Source: Hofstenia miamia | Lineage: Eukaryota; Xenacoelomorpha; Acoela | Direction of reading: 5' to 3' | Assembly (NCBI GenBank): GCA_004352715.1 | Contig: SCFE01000065.1 | Span: 1,011,734-1,060,898, forward strand | Length of the DNA: 49,165 bases | Part shown: positions 24,726 through 34,192 of the stretch, piece by piece | How positions within the stretch are numbered: the stretch's first letter is position 1 | Layout of the letters: each line of letters begins with the position of its first letter | Program-made: the position numbers and the translations under genes | Notes under the pieces: generated by a model | Told to the model about the DNA's origin: nothing | The model's input: only the letters and a program-made list of their open reading frames with translations | Databases searched by the model: none

Positions 24726-25985
24726 CAGTACTGGAAATATGTATACGACCACCTTGCTATTTTGAATAAATAATGAACATTCATTGGATAGAGTGCGACT
24801 AAAATTATAACTAAGTGTTACTTTGATTAAGAAAGGAAAATTTGTATGTCTAATACCATAAAATATGTAGAATAAAAATTGGCTATTATTTTTTAATCAA
24901 AATTAGAAAACTTGTATTGGAAAAATGTATTCGACCACCTGAAAAACATTTAGCAAATCAGCAAAACCAAAAAAATTAAATTCAAAATAAGATACATAAA
25001 TTAATAATTGATGCAATACTGTATAAGCACTTAGCAACAAAATTCTCTCTTCTAATATTTTGTAGGGTGTCCCTTTGAGCGAATATCAGCTTCAAGGCGA
25101 TCAGGGATTGAAGCAAAATGTCTTTCAATAAAGTTGTTGGGAATTGCATAAAATTTTTCTTTATTGCACTCCACAGCTCGTCTTCAGTGTAAAGAGTATG
25201 CTGTCCAATTCGATATTTGACCTCTTTCCACATATTTTCGATAATGTTAAGGTCTGAAGATTGGCCAGGCCAGTCAGCAAGGATAGCAACCCCATTATTG
25301 TGGAGGAAATTTTTCATTTCTTTGGAGGTGTGCCATGGGGCACCATCCTGCTGAAATATTGATCACTTGTAAGGAGTTGCAAGAGTTCTGGAATCCGAGC
25401 ATGTCAAGTGCTTAGAAGAGTACCAGTGATGTGAACAATCTTGCGAAAGCCACACTTCCATATTGAACCCCATACCATTACAGAATTCCCACCATAAATC
25501 ATGGTCCAAAGTAAGTTGAGCCAAGAATCTGAACTTCTGCCCAGTTGGTCTCTTTATCAACATTCTTTTCGATGAGTATAACTCAACTCTTGACTTATCT
25601 GAAAATATAAGATTAGACCAATGTTCAGATGAATTGTCTTTCATTAAATTGCCACACGTCACCCGGCGTAACCTTTGCTTTGAGGTTAAGAATGGCTTTC
25701 TGGGTGCCACGAAAGTCCCAATTGAGTACTTCTTCAGGATGTTTCGCAAGTTCTTGCTGTCACGAGGTGACCATCAGCCCATTCCTTGCGAAATTCCTCT
25801 GAAGTCTTCCTGTGATTTCGCTTTGAAAGGCACATAAGAGCTAATTGGGAGGTTTTGGAGGTCTTATTTGGTCTTCCGGACTTTGGCTTGGGGCAATGAT
25901 GTTTTCAGTAGTGAAACGTAGAAATGTTTAAAGACAATTTCTTAGGTATTTTGTCATTTCGTTCAATTTTATTATGGTAGTATCA
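24726..25985 (-). mobile_element. Decayed Tc1-like transposon with IR/DR-type left end
   Basis: After TA at 24724-24725 the sequence starts CAGTACTGGAAATATG and runs to TACGACCACCT. A second copy of this motif, TATTGGAAAAATGTATTCGACCACCT, ends at 24940, about 187 bp inside and in the same orientation. Two direct repeats within one terminal region are the IR/DR arrangement of a subset of Tc1 elements. The transposase remnant fills the rest. No matching inverted terminus was found to the right, so that end is lost or too decayed to see. The right limit given is where transposase similarity fades. Confidence 0.75.
24982..25985 (-). pseudogene. Tc1-like transposase pseudogene (D-35-E spacing)
   Basis: The minus strand encodes pieces of a Tc1-family DDE transposase in shifting frames. 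From N to C: a GRPNKTS segment resembling the GRPR-like hinge (about 25850-25880); a helix-turn-helix tail FRKEWADG...TART; RKPFLTSKQRLRRV (near 25690); and SNLIFSDKSRVELYSSKR, whose FSDKS matches the first catalytic Asp region (about 25590). A frameshift follows. The later frame gives FQQDGAPWHTSKEM with the second Asp and WPGQSSDLNIIENMW with the Glu (about 25225-25350). Thirty-five residues separate the second Asp from the Glu, against 34 in classical Tc1. Stops and at least two or three frame changes make it non-functional. Confidence 0.88.
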
Positions 25986-26099
25986 TAGTTTCCATGAAAC
26001 ATTTTGTATGTGAAATTTCTTAGTTTTGCTTCAGAAACAGTTTTTTAAGAAATCTTAAAACAAAACACGTTATCTGTATAACTTTTATGCCACCGCAAG
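25986..26099. other. AT-rich spacer
   Basis: Nothing recognised between the transposase relic and the GC-rich element end. Confidence 0.4.
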
Positions 26100-26129
26100 T
26101 TCTATTAATTCTACCAATAACCACCACAA

Positions 26130-26211
26130 TTATGTAAATCACTACCGCGGTACATTACCCCCCCCCTTCCCCGCGCTACTCCGCGTTAATACCGCACCGC
26201 ACTCATCTCTA
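26130..26211 (-). mobile_element. Isolated GC-rich hAT-like element end
   Basis: Read on the minus strand from 26211, the sequence starts TAGAGATGAGTGCGGTGCGG and continues through ACGCGGAGTAGCGCGG and a G tract to ACCGCGGTA. The block is far richer in CG dinucleotides than its surroundings. The start resembles hAT termini of the (C/T)AGAGATG type, and the repeated CGCGG/GCGG words resemble subterminal repeats. No partner end or target duplication was found, so the element is incomplete or the resemblance is partial. Confidence 0.42.
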
Positions 26212-26219
26212 ATCCATGG

Positions 26220-27316
26220 TAGCTATTTCCAGGGGCCATTGAAATTTATGAAATTTTGGAAATTAATGGGGAATAAGATTTTGACAATTGGCAAAAGCAA
26301 GCCCCAAAACCCCTTGTTTACTTGTTTAATCCAAAAATGATTATTTCATATAAGCACGTCGTTATTTTAAATTTAAATTCTGGTAATTTCTGCTTAAACT
26401 GGAACTATAGAATTCAAAAGAATTACTTTCAAAGATCAAAGAAATGCAAACTGGATCACGATGACCTGAGGACAAAATATTGTTAAAGTGTAAGTAACGT
26501 TCGTGTCTGCTTAAACATAAAGCTCACGAGCAGAAGTCAACAACTTTTAAGGACCTCAAACAAGAGCCAAATTATGTAGAGAAATAATAAACAATGATAT
26601 TTTAGAGATATTAAAAATGAAGTGAGGTACTAATTCTAGTTTTGACTAAGAAAAAACTTTTAAATGTAAAAAAAATCATTTAAAATAATAAAACTTTATG
26701 AACAATTTTGGCTGTTCAATTTGTCCAATACATCTATAATATTATAATAATTTTTGTACATTACAAATCGCATGTACAGACAATTTACTTATATCGACAT
26801 GGCTATCGCGCTTTAAGCATTTTACACTTAAAATATGCTAAAAAATTCGCCTATATCGACCCAAATTTCCGCCTCGCTTGAGAGAAAAGAAAATTTGTAT
26901 ATATTCAAACATAAATCACTTTATGAAAACAAAGAAAATCAAAAAGCGTCTTCATGTTAACAAGTCTTTGTGGATTGACTGATAAACTGGGAGTAAAACC
27001 ATTAAATAAATTATAAAACTTTGTTCTTTAATTCCTTCAAAATCAAGGTAGATCCTTAACATTCAAAATCAGATCTTGTAATTTTAAAAAATTAATAACT
27101 TTCAATTAATCTCAAACTTTTCATTTTTAATTATAGGAACAAGCAATATATTTTGGTGTCACTCCACCTCAGCGGTGAAAGACATTTCATTTTAATTCTG
27201 ACGGAATTTGTAATTAACAATTGTACGTTAATTCAAGTGCATAATTTGTGAATTTTCCTCGCTTAGGTATCATGTCATATTTGATAAAACGCGCTATTTT
27301 AAATATTTGAATTTTC
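26220..27316. other. AT-rich DNA, nothing recognised
   Basis: No credible open frame, RNA gene or paired repeat was recognised. Confidence 0.5.
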
Positions 27317-27937
27317 TGTTGCAGTTCTGCTGACTTCGTATCGTATAAAAAATTACGCGAGGAACCTGTCTTTTGTAGTTTCAATACGGTACAATCTTGT
27401 TAGTTTTGTTAGTTTTTGTTTACAACTTACCTGTTTATTACTTATAAATATGCTACGATTGTAATATTCCGTTCAAGACAATTTAGTTTACTCTGTATTC
27501 TTGACTTGCATATCTTATTAAAAATGCTTTTCTAAATTTCTCGAAGTGCTGAGCCAGGTGCCTTGTGCTGCCACAACTCTGCAAGCTCACCCCTCGGCAC
27601 TCCGGCAGGTATAGGAATAAGGCCTTACACATTGCTCTTCATGTCGATGTTTATTTAACTTAAAGCACTGAGTGTATGTTTATTTTACTTGCACGTAGGT
27701 TACACATGCACCCAAGAACTCTTTGGCTTTATCTTTCTCTTTTTTAAACTACGGCTCTCGTCCAATGCGTCTCTTTCTTGCGAGATTCTTTGTATCGGGT
27801 CGGCCGAGTGTGGAGACACCCTTCCTATTACCTGATCTCCCGTATCATTTAACGTTCAAGGTGTACGTTCCCCCATTATTGCTGGATTTCAGTTGATTAT
27901 AACTGCGACATCGACAAATTATGCTGCGATGACAACA
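27317..27937. repeat. Possible solo LTR (621 bp)
   Basis: The segment begins TGTTGCAG and ends GATGACAACA, giving the TG...CA ends and short TGTTG/CAACA inverted repeat common to retrotransposon LTRs. It stands out by a GC-rich, non-coding middle (about 27540-27620 and 27790-27850) between AT-rich flanks. TATAAATA (plus strand) and AATAAA-type signals (minus strand) are present, so orientation is unclear. No 4-6 bp target duplication was found (TTTTC left, GGTTT right), and no second LTR or pol-like sequence lies nearby. It could be another kind of repeat, or a GC-rich regulatory segment. Confidence 0.33.
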
Positions 27938-28540
27938 GGTTTCATGCCGATGTCACAATATGAAGAGAAATTTTTTGCACTGTATATTAACCATGATTAG
28001 AGAACTCCTGAATGTTATTGACAAAATCGAAACTATTTTGACCGATAATGCCTTGCACTTTAAATGACAAACTTCGATTTTGAACTTTTTACCCCATGGG
28101 ACTTCGCTTAGTTTGTTGTATTTGTATATTTATCTTTGTTGTATTCTTGTTTCAGCAATAACATATACACTGCAGTATGAAATCAAAATTGAAATTGCCT
28201 TGAAATTCTAAATTCGCTTACATCGAAATTGATTGAGATACTTGTAGAGATGCGATATCATGCGAATTCCATTGTATAAGAAATTACATAGTACAGAGAT
28301 ATGTGAGTAAATATTAAAAACTTCTAAAATTACAACGAGGACATCAACTAAATAGACCTTGCTCGTAAACGATAAGCAGTCTAAACGTTAAAAATCAATA
28401 TAAATTTAAAAACTAAGAAACGCTCATATAAACTGATACTTCGTAATGTTAAACTCTTAGACATATTTAAGACATTGCAAGCTTAAAAATTAAAATATCT
28501 AAAATAATTTAAAATTTTGAAAATATGAAAAAATTAATAT
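27938..28540. other. AT-rich DNA, nothing recognised
   Basis: No gene or repeat was recognised. Confidence 0.5.
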
Positions 28541-28693
28541 ATTTCTACTAGGGCGGTAAATGGACTGGGTCATATTTCTTTTTAAAAACATATAAAAGTC
28601 CATTTTTCGAACTAGGGCCATTGAAAGACATTATACACAAAGGTTTGCAAGAGTTACCTATAGCTTAAGTAAAATTTATAAATATATGTATAA

Positions 28694-28742
28694 GGGCTCT
28701 AGATACTATGGGATTTGTATCTAGCCATAGTATCTAGCGCCC
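28694..28742. repeat. 49-bp hairpin insert
   Basis: GGGCTCTAGATACTATGG (28694-28711) and its near-complement CCATAGTATCTAGCGCCC (28725-28742) pair over 18 bp with one mismatch around a 13-base loop. The loop carries another GTATCTAG. Related copy 1 of the host hAT family has only AT-rich sequence at the equivalent place, so the hairpin appears to be an insertion flanked by TATA-type sequence. Confidence 0.8.
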
Positions 28743-28743
28743 G

Positions 28744-28761
28744 TATATATATATATATATA
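28744..28761. repeat. (TA)n run at the Tc1 insertion site
   Basis: A TA dinucleotide run of about nine units directly precedes the Tc1 element; a shorter TATATA follows it at 30292-30298. Such runs are natural targets for TA-specific insertion. Confidence 0.9.
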
Positions 28762-30291
28762 GTTGGCTGCAAAAAAATGAGACTGAACACCTATTTTTTC
28801 ACGCTTTGTGGAAAAGTATTGAGACGTTTTAGAGGAAAACTATAAAAATAAAATACAACGAGAATTTTGTGAACTTTAAAATGGTCAAACAAAAAAGTTA
28901 ATTAATAAAACTGGTACTTAGTAATTATTTGAAAACACTTACCAAACAAATTGTTTTGCTTTGCAAAGTTTCTACTTGGAACAGCTTGAAAACGCCTTTG
29001 CGACATCGCAAATTTCTCGATCAACTTATTTTCGAAAGCTGAAAAAAATTCGACAAGGAGAATCTCTCAAAAGAAGAAAAGGAAGTGGACGCCCTCGAAA
29101 AATAATTGGAAAATTTATTCAGAAAACAGTCGCAATTGCTCTCAAAAATCCCTATATTTCCGGGAAAAAAATTGCAAACCGACTTCAAACTGAAGCCGAC
29201 ACCTCTGTGCATGAAACCACAGTTCAGAGAACACTGAAAAANNNNNNNNNNNNNNNNNNNNNNNNNNNNNNNNNNNNNNNNNNNNNNNNNNNNNNNNNNN
29301 NNNNNNNNNNNNNNNNNNNNNNNNNNNNNNNNNNNNNNNNNNNNNNNNNNNNNNNNNNNNNNNNNNNNNNNNNNNNNNNNNNNNNNNNNNNNNNNNNNNN
29401 NNNNNNNNNNNNNNNNNNNNNNNNNNNNNNNNNNNNNNNNNNNNNNNNNNNNNNNNNNNNNNNNNNNNNNNNNNNNNNNNNNNNNNNNNNNNNNNNNNNN
29501 NNNNNNNNNNNNNNNNNNNNNNNNNNNNNNNNNNNNNNNNNNNNNNNNNNNNNNNNNNNNNNNNNNNNNNNNNNNNNNNNNNNNNNNNNNNNNNNNNNNN
29601 NNNNNNNNNNNNNNNNNNNNNNNNNNNNNNNNNNNNNNNNNNNNNNNNNNCACAGAAACAAAGTACAAGTGTGGTCGTCAAAGAAATGTCCAAGACCAAC
29701 AAAAGCGGTTCCAAAGTTCGACCAAAAAATTATGGTTTGGGGAGCACTTTCCTATCGTGGGTTTTATTTGAAAATTTTAGACGGAAAAGCCACAATCGAC
29801 AGTCAAAGATATTGCCAAATTATAGCTGAATTTATGCCTTATGCTGATGCTTTATATGATGATGGATGGATACTCCAACAGGACGGAGCAACCCCGCACA
29901 CGTCAGCAAAGACAAAAAATTGGTTTTCTGAAAATAATATCCAGTTTTTGCAATGGCCACCAAGTTCTGCTGATATTTCTCCAATCGAAAACGTGTGGCA
30001 GATATTGAAAAATGACGTTGAGAAGAAAAATCCGAAAAATATATCCGATTTAAAAGAAAAAATTCAAGAAAGTCAACACATTTTGACATCTGAAATGAAG
30101 TCCAATTTAATGAAATCAGTTTCAGTTCGTTTGAATGAAGTTATTTCTACAGGAGGAAAACAAATTAGACTTTGATGCTTTTTACTTATAGTTCTTTAAT
30201 TATCTTTAAAATCGTACCTTTCTTGAGTTGTTACATTCAGTAGTTCAAAAGTAATATGCATTTTTTCTAGTCTCATTTTTTTGCAGCCAAC
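28762..30291 (+). mobile_element. Tc1 transposon, DD34E, with identical terminal repeats
   Basis: The termini GTTGGCTGCAAAAAAATGAG (plus strand from 28762; minus strand from 30291) are identical for 23 bases (through GACT), and TA flanks both sides. The 1530-bp length includes a 409-N gap, which makes it approximate. The size fits a full Tc1 element carrying one transposase gene. The perfect terminal repeats and the long intact 3' half of the frame suggest a comparatively young insertion. It sits inside an older hAT-like element. Confidence 0.93.
28961..30175 (+). CDS. Tc1-family transposase (DD34E), interrupted by an assembly gap
   Basis: Cuts and rejoins the surrounding element at TA sites in the nucleus. 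Residue numbers count from 28961 and include the gap. Residues 1-35 contain a helix-turn-helix with SRSTYFRKLKKI; GRPRK (43-47) is the hinge motif, followed by a second DNA-binding part to residue 94. N fills 29242-29650 (about residues 95-230), hiding the first catalytic Asp. After it come KIMVWGALS, WILQQDGATPHTS with Asp308, and WPPSSADISPIENVW with Glu343. Exactly 34 residues separate Asp308 and Glu343, as in Tc1. The frame then runs uninterrupted to a stop at 30173-30175. The start is uncertain: 28961 is TTG, a stop lies upstream in frame at 28922, and no in-frame ATG was found, so a short first exon or a damaged start is possible. The apparent 404 codons exceed the usual ~340, implying an overestimated gap. 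Confidence 0.9.
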   Translation: MQSFYLEQLENAFATSQISRSTYFRKLKKIRQGESLKRRKGSGRPRKIIGKFIQKTVAIALKNPYISGKKIANRLQTEADTSVHETTVQRTLKXXXXXXXXXXXXXXXXXXXXXXXXXXXXXXXXXXXXXXXXXXXXXXXXXXXXXXXXXXXXXXXXXXXXXXXXXXXXXXXXXXXXXXXXXXXXXXXXXXXXXXXXXXXXXXXXXXXXXXXXXXXXXXXXXXXXXXXXXHRNKVQVWSSKKCPRPTKAVPKFDQKIMVWGALSYRGFYLKILDGKATIDSQRYCQIIAEFMPYADALYDDGWILQQDGATPHTSAKTKNWFSENNIQFLQWPPSSADISPIENVWQILKNDVEKKNPKNISDLKEKIQESQHILTSEMKSNLMKSVSVRLNEVISTGGKQIRL

Positions 30292-30441
30292 TATATATAG
30301 GTCATGTTTAAAAACCAGAAAAGTATTGAAATTGTACTTGGGTCATATTTTGACAAAAGTTTGTGTTGTAAAAACACGCTTATAGTCCTTGTGTTGAATC
30401 CCGTCAACAAATCCTGACACATTTGTAGCCCTGATTTATAC

Positions 30442-30757
30442 TTTGCAAATAAAATGAAAATCTAGGAGAGCACTAAATGCAGTTAAAGTAATAAAGCATA
30501 TTAGTGTGTCATGTTTACGTTTGACGAAATTCAAAATTTTTGAAATTACATCAAACGAAATTATTGAATAGATTAAATATTTTATTCATATGAAACTCCC
30601 GAGTTTTCTATGAAATTATATTCATAAAACATGAAGAGAGAATAAGTGGAAAAACTAACTGAAACTGTGATTCAATAGGTCATGTTCATTACTAGTTAAT
30701 CCAAATGGATTTCCTGCATCATTGAAGATATAATGAAAACGCAAATCAACTCAATTG

Positions 30758-30761
<4 letters not shown>
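30442..30761. other. AT-rich DNA, nothing recognised
   Basis: Nothing beyond background AT-rich sequence leading into a TA array. Confidence 0.5.
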
Positions 30762-30792
<31 letters not shown>

Positions 30793-30928
30793 NNNNNNNN
30801 NNNNNNNNNNNNNNNNNNNNNNNNNNNNNNNNNNNNNNNNNNNNNNNNNNNNNNNNNNNNNNNNNNNNNNNNNNNNNNNNNNNNNNNNNNNNNNNNNNNN
30901 NNNNNNNNNNNNNNNTATATATATATAT
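30762..30928. repeat. (TA)n microsatellite containing a 123-N gap
   Basis: TA dinucleotides at 30762-30792 and 30916-30928 flank N at 30793-30915. Open frames of alternating Tyr and Ile across it are artefacts. Confidence 0.95.
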
Positions 30929-31660
30929 CAGAACATTCGCATAAGTTTGCAAGTGGTATTATCAATTTTCATTACAGGGGTTAAAATCTTGTAGGATAAG
31001 TGCGATGTCGTACATGTGAAACTTGAAGTATTCATAGCTTTGAAATATATATTTTTTTGAATTTTTCAATGTAAAAAAGGTTTAAGTCCGTTTCAAAATC
31101 TGAAACCCCTTGCTGGCAGATATCGTTGGATTGAAGGATTGAAAGAAAATTTGGGTTTGGGTTAAGATTACTTCCAAGAAAGCCTCGTATACATGCCTTG
31201 AATTACATCAATTGCTAATGGGAGCCAGATAAGTGGTAATAGGATAACATCAATAGTTCATTATCAGCTTCAAAATTCCACGAAATTTGAGTGGAAGTTT
31301 GAAGGGAAAAATATTTTCCTCCAGTATACTTAAAATGTAAGTATGAAAATTATCATTCACATATTATGAGCAATTATCAGAAAATCGAGTGAATCACATC
31401 CTCAAGAGAAAACAGAGATTAAGAAGAAATATACAGGAAAATGAAATTATTTGATGTTCGTGGAGAACGCGGCAAGTAATTGATCCAACATTCGCGGTTT
31501 AATAAAACTTATACACTAACCATTTTCCAGTTTGATCGCACAAAATCAAAATTCATTAGATTAAATTAATGCGTAGTGGAAATTATGTATAAATAAAGAT
31601 GAAACAAATATGTTTTTCTAACTTAGACGCAAAATATCAAGAACTATCGATTGCGAAACA
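30929..31660. other. AT-rich DNA, nothing recognised
   Basis: No gene or repeat was recognised. Confidence 0.5.
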
Positions 31661-31668
31661 GATCAGAC

Positions 31669-31992
31669 CAGACTTGTCAACGAGCCGAGCTTCTAAGGAG
31701 CCGAGCTGCGCGCAGCTTGAGCCGAGTATTGGATATACAACGAGCTTTTTTAAGCAAAGCAAATTTATAGTACATCTTGTAAATTTTGATTATGCAGATT
31801 TTTCTTATTTTTTCATTTAATATGCCTTTCTTATAACCTTATTTTAGAAATGTTTATTAAATAATAAGAAGAGCTATGTAAGAAATTGTGAGAGCGCAAT
31901 GTTTTTAAAAAAAATATCGAGATGAAAGATTTTATGTGGCAAACGAGGCGGGCCAGGCCGAACATAGAAATTTCGGCTTGTTGACAAGTCTG
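31669..31992 (-). mobile_element. hAT-type MITE, CAGACTTGTCAACGAGC family, inverted copy
   Basis: The 324-bp element starts CAGACTTGTCAACGAGCCGA and ends TTGTTGACAAGTCTG. The flanking octamers GATCAGAC (31661-31668) and GATCAAAC (31993-32000) match at seven of eight bases, as expected for a slightly aged hAT duplication. The core is the reverse complement of the copies at 10610 and 21751, for example AGAAATGTTTATTAAATAAT against ATTATTTAATAAACATTTCT. Open frames over it and beyond it are not genes. Confidence 0.92.
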
Positions 31993-32000
31993 GATCAAAC

Positions 32001-32776
32001 ACGCAGCCGAGTTAGTAATTTACGAGTTAACTTTCAAAGCCGGGGCGCCACATCATTTCTGAAGAAGCACAATAAATACAGTCATCGGATGTGGAATTTA
32101 CTCTCTAAAATAACTTATTAATCAAGTATAACGAAATAAGTTTCTACTTGACAAACATGAAGTTTGCTCCAAAAAGACTGCATTGTTTCTTTGAAATAAA
32201 ATTATAGACAACTGCTTCTGGTCAAAACTGAGAACTTGGTTGCAAAATCTGTTCTCTTTATGGTTTCGGTTTTGAATGAATATGGTATGACGCCGTACCA
32301 ATGTTGCAAAATACAAATCCTTTGCAACTATACAAACAAAATTTGAAAACTCATCGTCTATTTGATCACAGTTTTTGGTAAGATATTTAATGAATCAAAT
32401 AACGAGTTGCCTGCAACATCACAACCCGATTGCATCTCAGATAATTTGCTTAAAATGAAATCAGTAATTCACGTGCAGTTAAAGTGGGACCCTTTTAAAT
32501 TGCATGATGCACATTTTCGATATGTCAGTCAAAAAGTACATCGTTATCTCTGGAAATTTGATTTTTTCTCGAGAGCTTCAGTAAAAAGGCTAAAATGATG
32601 TAAACTCCACAAAATAGATAAAATTCACTCACTTAATGTGCATCATTGGAATGATTATTGAGAATTTTTAAAAATACCAAATGAAGATCTGATTGCTATT
32701 ACATATTGAGTTCGAATGGTTTATGGTCTCCACTATGGTAATCTTAGAAGACAGGCCATATACTGGTGCTGTTACT
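32001..32776. other. AT-rich DNA, nothing recognised
   Basis: Short open frames on both strands (for example 32362-32598) lack any recognisable domain. Confidence 0.5.
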
Positions 32777-32784
32777 ATAAACTA

Positions 32785-33181
32785 TAGGGATGTACCGGAA
32801 TCCGGTATTCGCTAAAATCGGCAATTACACACCTGGATCCGGATATCCGGTAAAATTTAACTTCCTTACTAGATTTTACCGGATAAAATATCTGAGATAA
32901 AAACTGATTAAAAATGAAATTTTCGAAGAAAAAACTATATTTTTTCAACGATACGCAAGTTGTCACGCAATAAAACAAGCTTTGCTGCCATATCAGGACG
33001 TCTTCTATTTCGTTGACTTGACAACACATTTCCATGCATGCTGAATACTTCAAAATATTTATTTATTCTTATTCGCAAAAGGTTGATATTCATTACAAAA
33101 TGAGGTTGTTCTTTAGTAATAATTGAACAATATGTTATCCGCTATCTGGCAGTCGAATTATCCGGTATATTCAATTCACTA
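32785..33181 (-). mobile_element. Internally deleted hAT transposon
   Basis: The left end reads TAGGGATGTACCGGAATCCG. The right end, read inward from 33181, begins TAGTGAATTG and soon gives TACCGGATAATTCG; both ends are rich in CCGGAT/CCGGTA words. The octamers ATAAACTA (32777-32784) and ATAAACAA (33182-33189) match at seven of eight bases. The element keeps only the 3' end of a transposase gene, so most of the interior has been lost, as is usual when a full hAT element gives rise to a non-autonomous one. The terminal repeats themselves are imperfect, so the exact ends are moderately certain. Confidence 0.72.
32935..33080 (-). pseudogene. hAT transposase, C-terminal dimerisation fragment
   Basis: On the minus strand a frame ending in a TAG at 32935-32937 reads KYFEVFSMHGNVLSSQRNRR and then RPDMAAKLVLLRDNLRIVEKI. 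This follows the conserved end of the hAT C-terminal dimerisation domain: an E-x-F-S stretch, a G-N, an R-N-R, then a helix ending in L-x-x-x-N. The upstream part of that domain and the whole catalytic core are missing; the frame ahead of KYFEVFS is unrelated sequence and marks the deletion joint near 33060-33080. In a full element this tail would lie next to the terminal repeat, and here it is 150 bp from one. It cannot make an active transposase. Confidence 0.82.
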
Positions 33182-33189
33182 ATAAACAA

Positions 33190-33890
33190 TGATGTCACCC
33201 ACGTCTTTATCAATCTATACCAGAAAACAGCATTTCAATAGATTAAAAACTAAACTTTAGAATAGAGTAATTGTTCGGCACATAAATCCTCGAATTAGAT
33301 ATATTTTGATAAAAGTTTGCTATGGACATTGGAAAGAATTTTTTGAATACAAAGGCGATTGCGAGATAAGATAAAACGCAATTCCCAGAGTTTCTTTTAT
33401 TCTGGACTCTCATGTTATTAAGTTTTCATTTAGTTGAACTATATCAAAAATAAAAGTAATAAAAGAAACTTTTTGATTAATGAAAACTTAGGAACTTCAA
33501 AAGTGGTAACCGTCACCTAAAGGGCCACTAATATAATAATTTAGTCAAATATGGAGTAAAAAGCTTTCAACAGACTTGTTCACAGTTGTAGAACTTTAAT
33601 AATAAATACTAAAGAACTACTACATTTGAAATTGATAATTTGTAGGATTAGTGATTTCAAGTTCAAATATCACAATAAATAAGACTTAAAAAGTTGATAT
33701 ATTTCAATTTTTATTCAATCTTCTTGCTTTTAGTAAAATTTTAAAATTTTCTAGACTAGATTCAATTTTTAGTGTAGGGTTTGTCGAATCCAAATTTGGG
33801 TTGGAGTCGAGTCCTAATTCGCGAGTTAGAGTATTTTTCTCGTTAGGCTAAGTTATATATAATTGTGATACATGTTGAACAACCCTATAT

Positions 33891-33897
<7 letters not shown>
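33190..33897. other. AT-rich DNA, nothing recognised
   Basis: No gene or repeat was recognised up to the TA array. Confidence 0.5.
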
Positions 33898-33928
<31 letters not shown>

Positions 33929-34161
33929 NNNNNNNNNNNNNNNNNNNNNNNNNNNNNNNNNNNNNNNNNNNNNNNNNNNNNNNNNNNNNNNNNNNNNNNN
34001 NNNNNNNNNNNNNNNNNNNNNNNNNNNNNNNNNNNNNNNNNNNNNNNNNNNNNNNNNNNNNNNNNNNNNNNNNNNNNNNNNNNNNNNNNNNNNNNNNNNN
34101 NNNNNNNNNNNNNNNNNNNNNNNNNNNNNNNNNNNNNNNNNNNNNNNNNNNNNNNNNNNNN

Positions 34162-34187
<26 letters not shown>
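33898..34187. repeat. (TA)n microsatellite containing a 233-N gap
   Basis: TA dinucleotides at 33898-33928 and 34162-34187 flank N at 33929-34161. The array directly precedes the first copy of the large duplication, and the same array precedes the second copy at 39629. Confidence 0.95.

Positions 34188-34192
<5 letters not shown>

Larger units (their letters stand above)
28549..30433 (+). mobile_element. hAT-like element split by a Tc1 insertion (copy 2 of AGGGCTGTAAATGG family)
   Basis: The left end reads TAGGGCGGTAAATGG. The right end, read inward from 30433, is CAGGGCTACAAATG. The octamers ATTTCTAC (28541-28548) and ATTTATAC (30434-30441) differ at one base, which supports an 8-bp hAT target duplication. 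The left piece (28549-28693) and right piece (30294-30433) resemble the two ends of the element at 22386-23005. Between them sit a hairpin insert, a TA array and a complete Tc1 element. Without the Tc1 the host element is about 350 bp and non-coding. Confidence 0.85.
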
